Origin: Malaya genurostris
Taxonomy: Eukaryota > Arthropoda > Insecta > Diptera > Culicidae
Direction: 5' to 3'
Length of the DNA stretch: 64,000 nt
NCBI RefSeq assembly: GCF_030247185.1
Contig: NC_080571.1
Coordinates: forward strand, 235,444,666-235,508,665
The notes under the pieces are model-generated. The model was not told the DNA's origin. It did not search any database and saw only the letters and a program-made list of their open reading frames with translations. A program made the position numbers and the translations under genes. Shown in pieces: positions 62,421 through 64,000 of this stretch. Positions within the stretch are counted from its first letter, which is position 1. Every line of letters begins with the position of its first letter.

Positions 62421-63080
62421 ATTGTTTGGTTGGGAAAAGAATCTTATGGCTTATGAGGAAAAAATAAAAATGTTTTTTTTTCATATATTTTGTTCAGGAA
62501 CAAATGCTTCCACCTTAAATGGCCCACCCTGTAGCTATAGCATAAAAATCGAAACAGTCTCGATCCAAGAACAGAAGTCTTTTTCAGCATCGCTCTTAAT
62601 GCTGATTTTAAACTTTAAACACACTTCTCCCTGTAGTTCCGGATTACCTTTTATTTGGGCCTCATGTTTGTGAAAATCGGTTGGGCCGTCGCGGAGAAAA
62701 GTAAGTGTGTCCTATGTTGGAGTTTTTTGGTCACAATTTCCGGCACTTATGAAACTGACTTCTAGGGGCCGGTATAGCCGAAGTCGATTCGTAAGGTCAG
62801 TAACTAGCACAACCTACAAATTTGAAGTTTTGGGTCTAAGTTAAAAAAATGTATCCTTTTTTTTTGCATCGCCGCACTAAACGACGGCTTGAAATTTAAA
62901 ACACTCAACACTTCCCTTTAATTCCGGAACTAGAAAGTAGCGTAAGTCCTTTCATTCTAAAATCGGATCAACCGTCGCGAAGCAAAGAGAGTTAGTTCCA
63001 TTTTGGAGTTTTTGACCACTGTTTCCGGTACTTTCAAAACTGGTTGTCAAATGGTGAGATAACTAAGTCCTCACAAGTTC
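62421..63080 (-). repeat. Large dispersed repeat, fragment D (inverted)
   Basis: aaatcggttgggccgtcgcg, ggccggtatagccgaagtcg and aaacgacggcttgaaattt match 7280..7600. It has the same orientation as copy B. The left limit is uncertain. Confidence 0.45.
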
Positions 63081-63316
63081 CTATCTCATGCCTCCCCGAA
63101 CGTCTATGATGATATTTGGTCAATAGAACGGCGTCGACTAGGTGCTATCGCCTTCTGCGTTAGTAGCAGAATGAGAGGGTGCGAAATGGCTTGTAGTTTG
63201 AAGCTCATCCTAAAGTGCAATATTTATGGTAGTATATTGCCACACGTGGTTCTGTTGTTTGTTGCATTATTTTTTATATATTGAACTGAATTATATTACA
63301 TTGTATTATATATTGT
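63081..63316. other. Gene-free spacer
   Basis: Nothing recognised. Confidence 0.2.

Positions 63317-64000
<684 letters not shown>

Overview
The window looks like nuclear DNA of a culicine (Aedes-type) mosquito. It is AT-rich, genes are split by short GT-AG introns, and most of the sequence is transposon debris: DD37E and DD37D Tc1/mariner elements, a tRNA-derived SINE present in three copies, TA-flanked MITEs, probable Helitrons, and a LOA/I-type non-LTR retrotransposon. No bacterial, viral or CRISPR signal was recognised.

Two host protein genes can be supported, both on the minus strand. (1) 8793..11061 is a six-exon acyl-CoA synthetase (ACSF2-like). The exon lengths sum to 1773 nt, an exact 591 codons, with all phases matching. 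(2) A long coiled-coil protein of the MTUS1/2 (ATIP) microtubule-associated family has its last three exons at 17354..20017. A fourth, upstream exon lies at 46713..47245. It joins in phase and continues the family alignment, which implies an intron of about 26.7 kb (20018..46712). The 5' end of this gene lies upstream of 47245 and was not found. A possible internal promoter with a short in-phase first exon lies in that intron near 26484..26694.

Layout. 1..8790 holds a DD37D mariner internal-deletion derivative, an ORF1-only retroelement with a perfect 13-bp target duplication, a tRNA-like inverted pair and two copies of a large dispersed repeat. 8793..11061 is the acyl-CoA synthetase. 11600..15650 holds a DD37E mariner, a triple-nested MITE cluster and a SINE. 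15650..20017 is the 3' UTR and 3' exons of the MTUS-like gene. 20018..46712 is the giant intron, holding two DD37E mariners, tRNA-like SINE remnants, two probable head-to-tail Helitrons with long (TA)n tracts and a 130-bp fold-back, a LOA-type element, and a 275-bp insertion carrying a hammerhead-ribozyme-like core. 47246..64000 holds two more DD37E copies, nested hAT-like MITEs, decayed transposases and two long trinucleotide tracts.

The transposases and reverse transcriptase seen here are all interrupted by stops or frameshifts, so no autonomous element appears intact. The observations most worth following are the hammerhead-like insertion, the ORF1-only element and the giant-intron gene structure.
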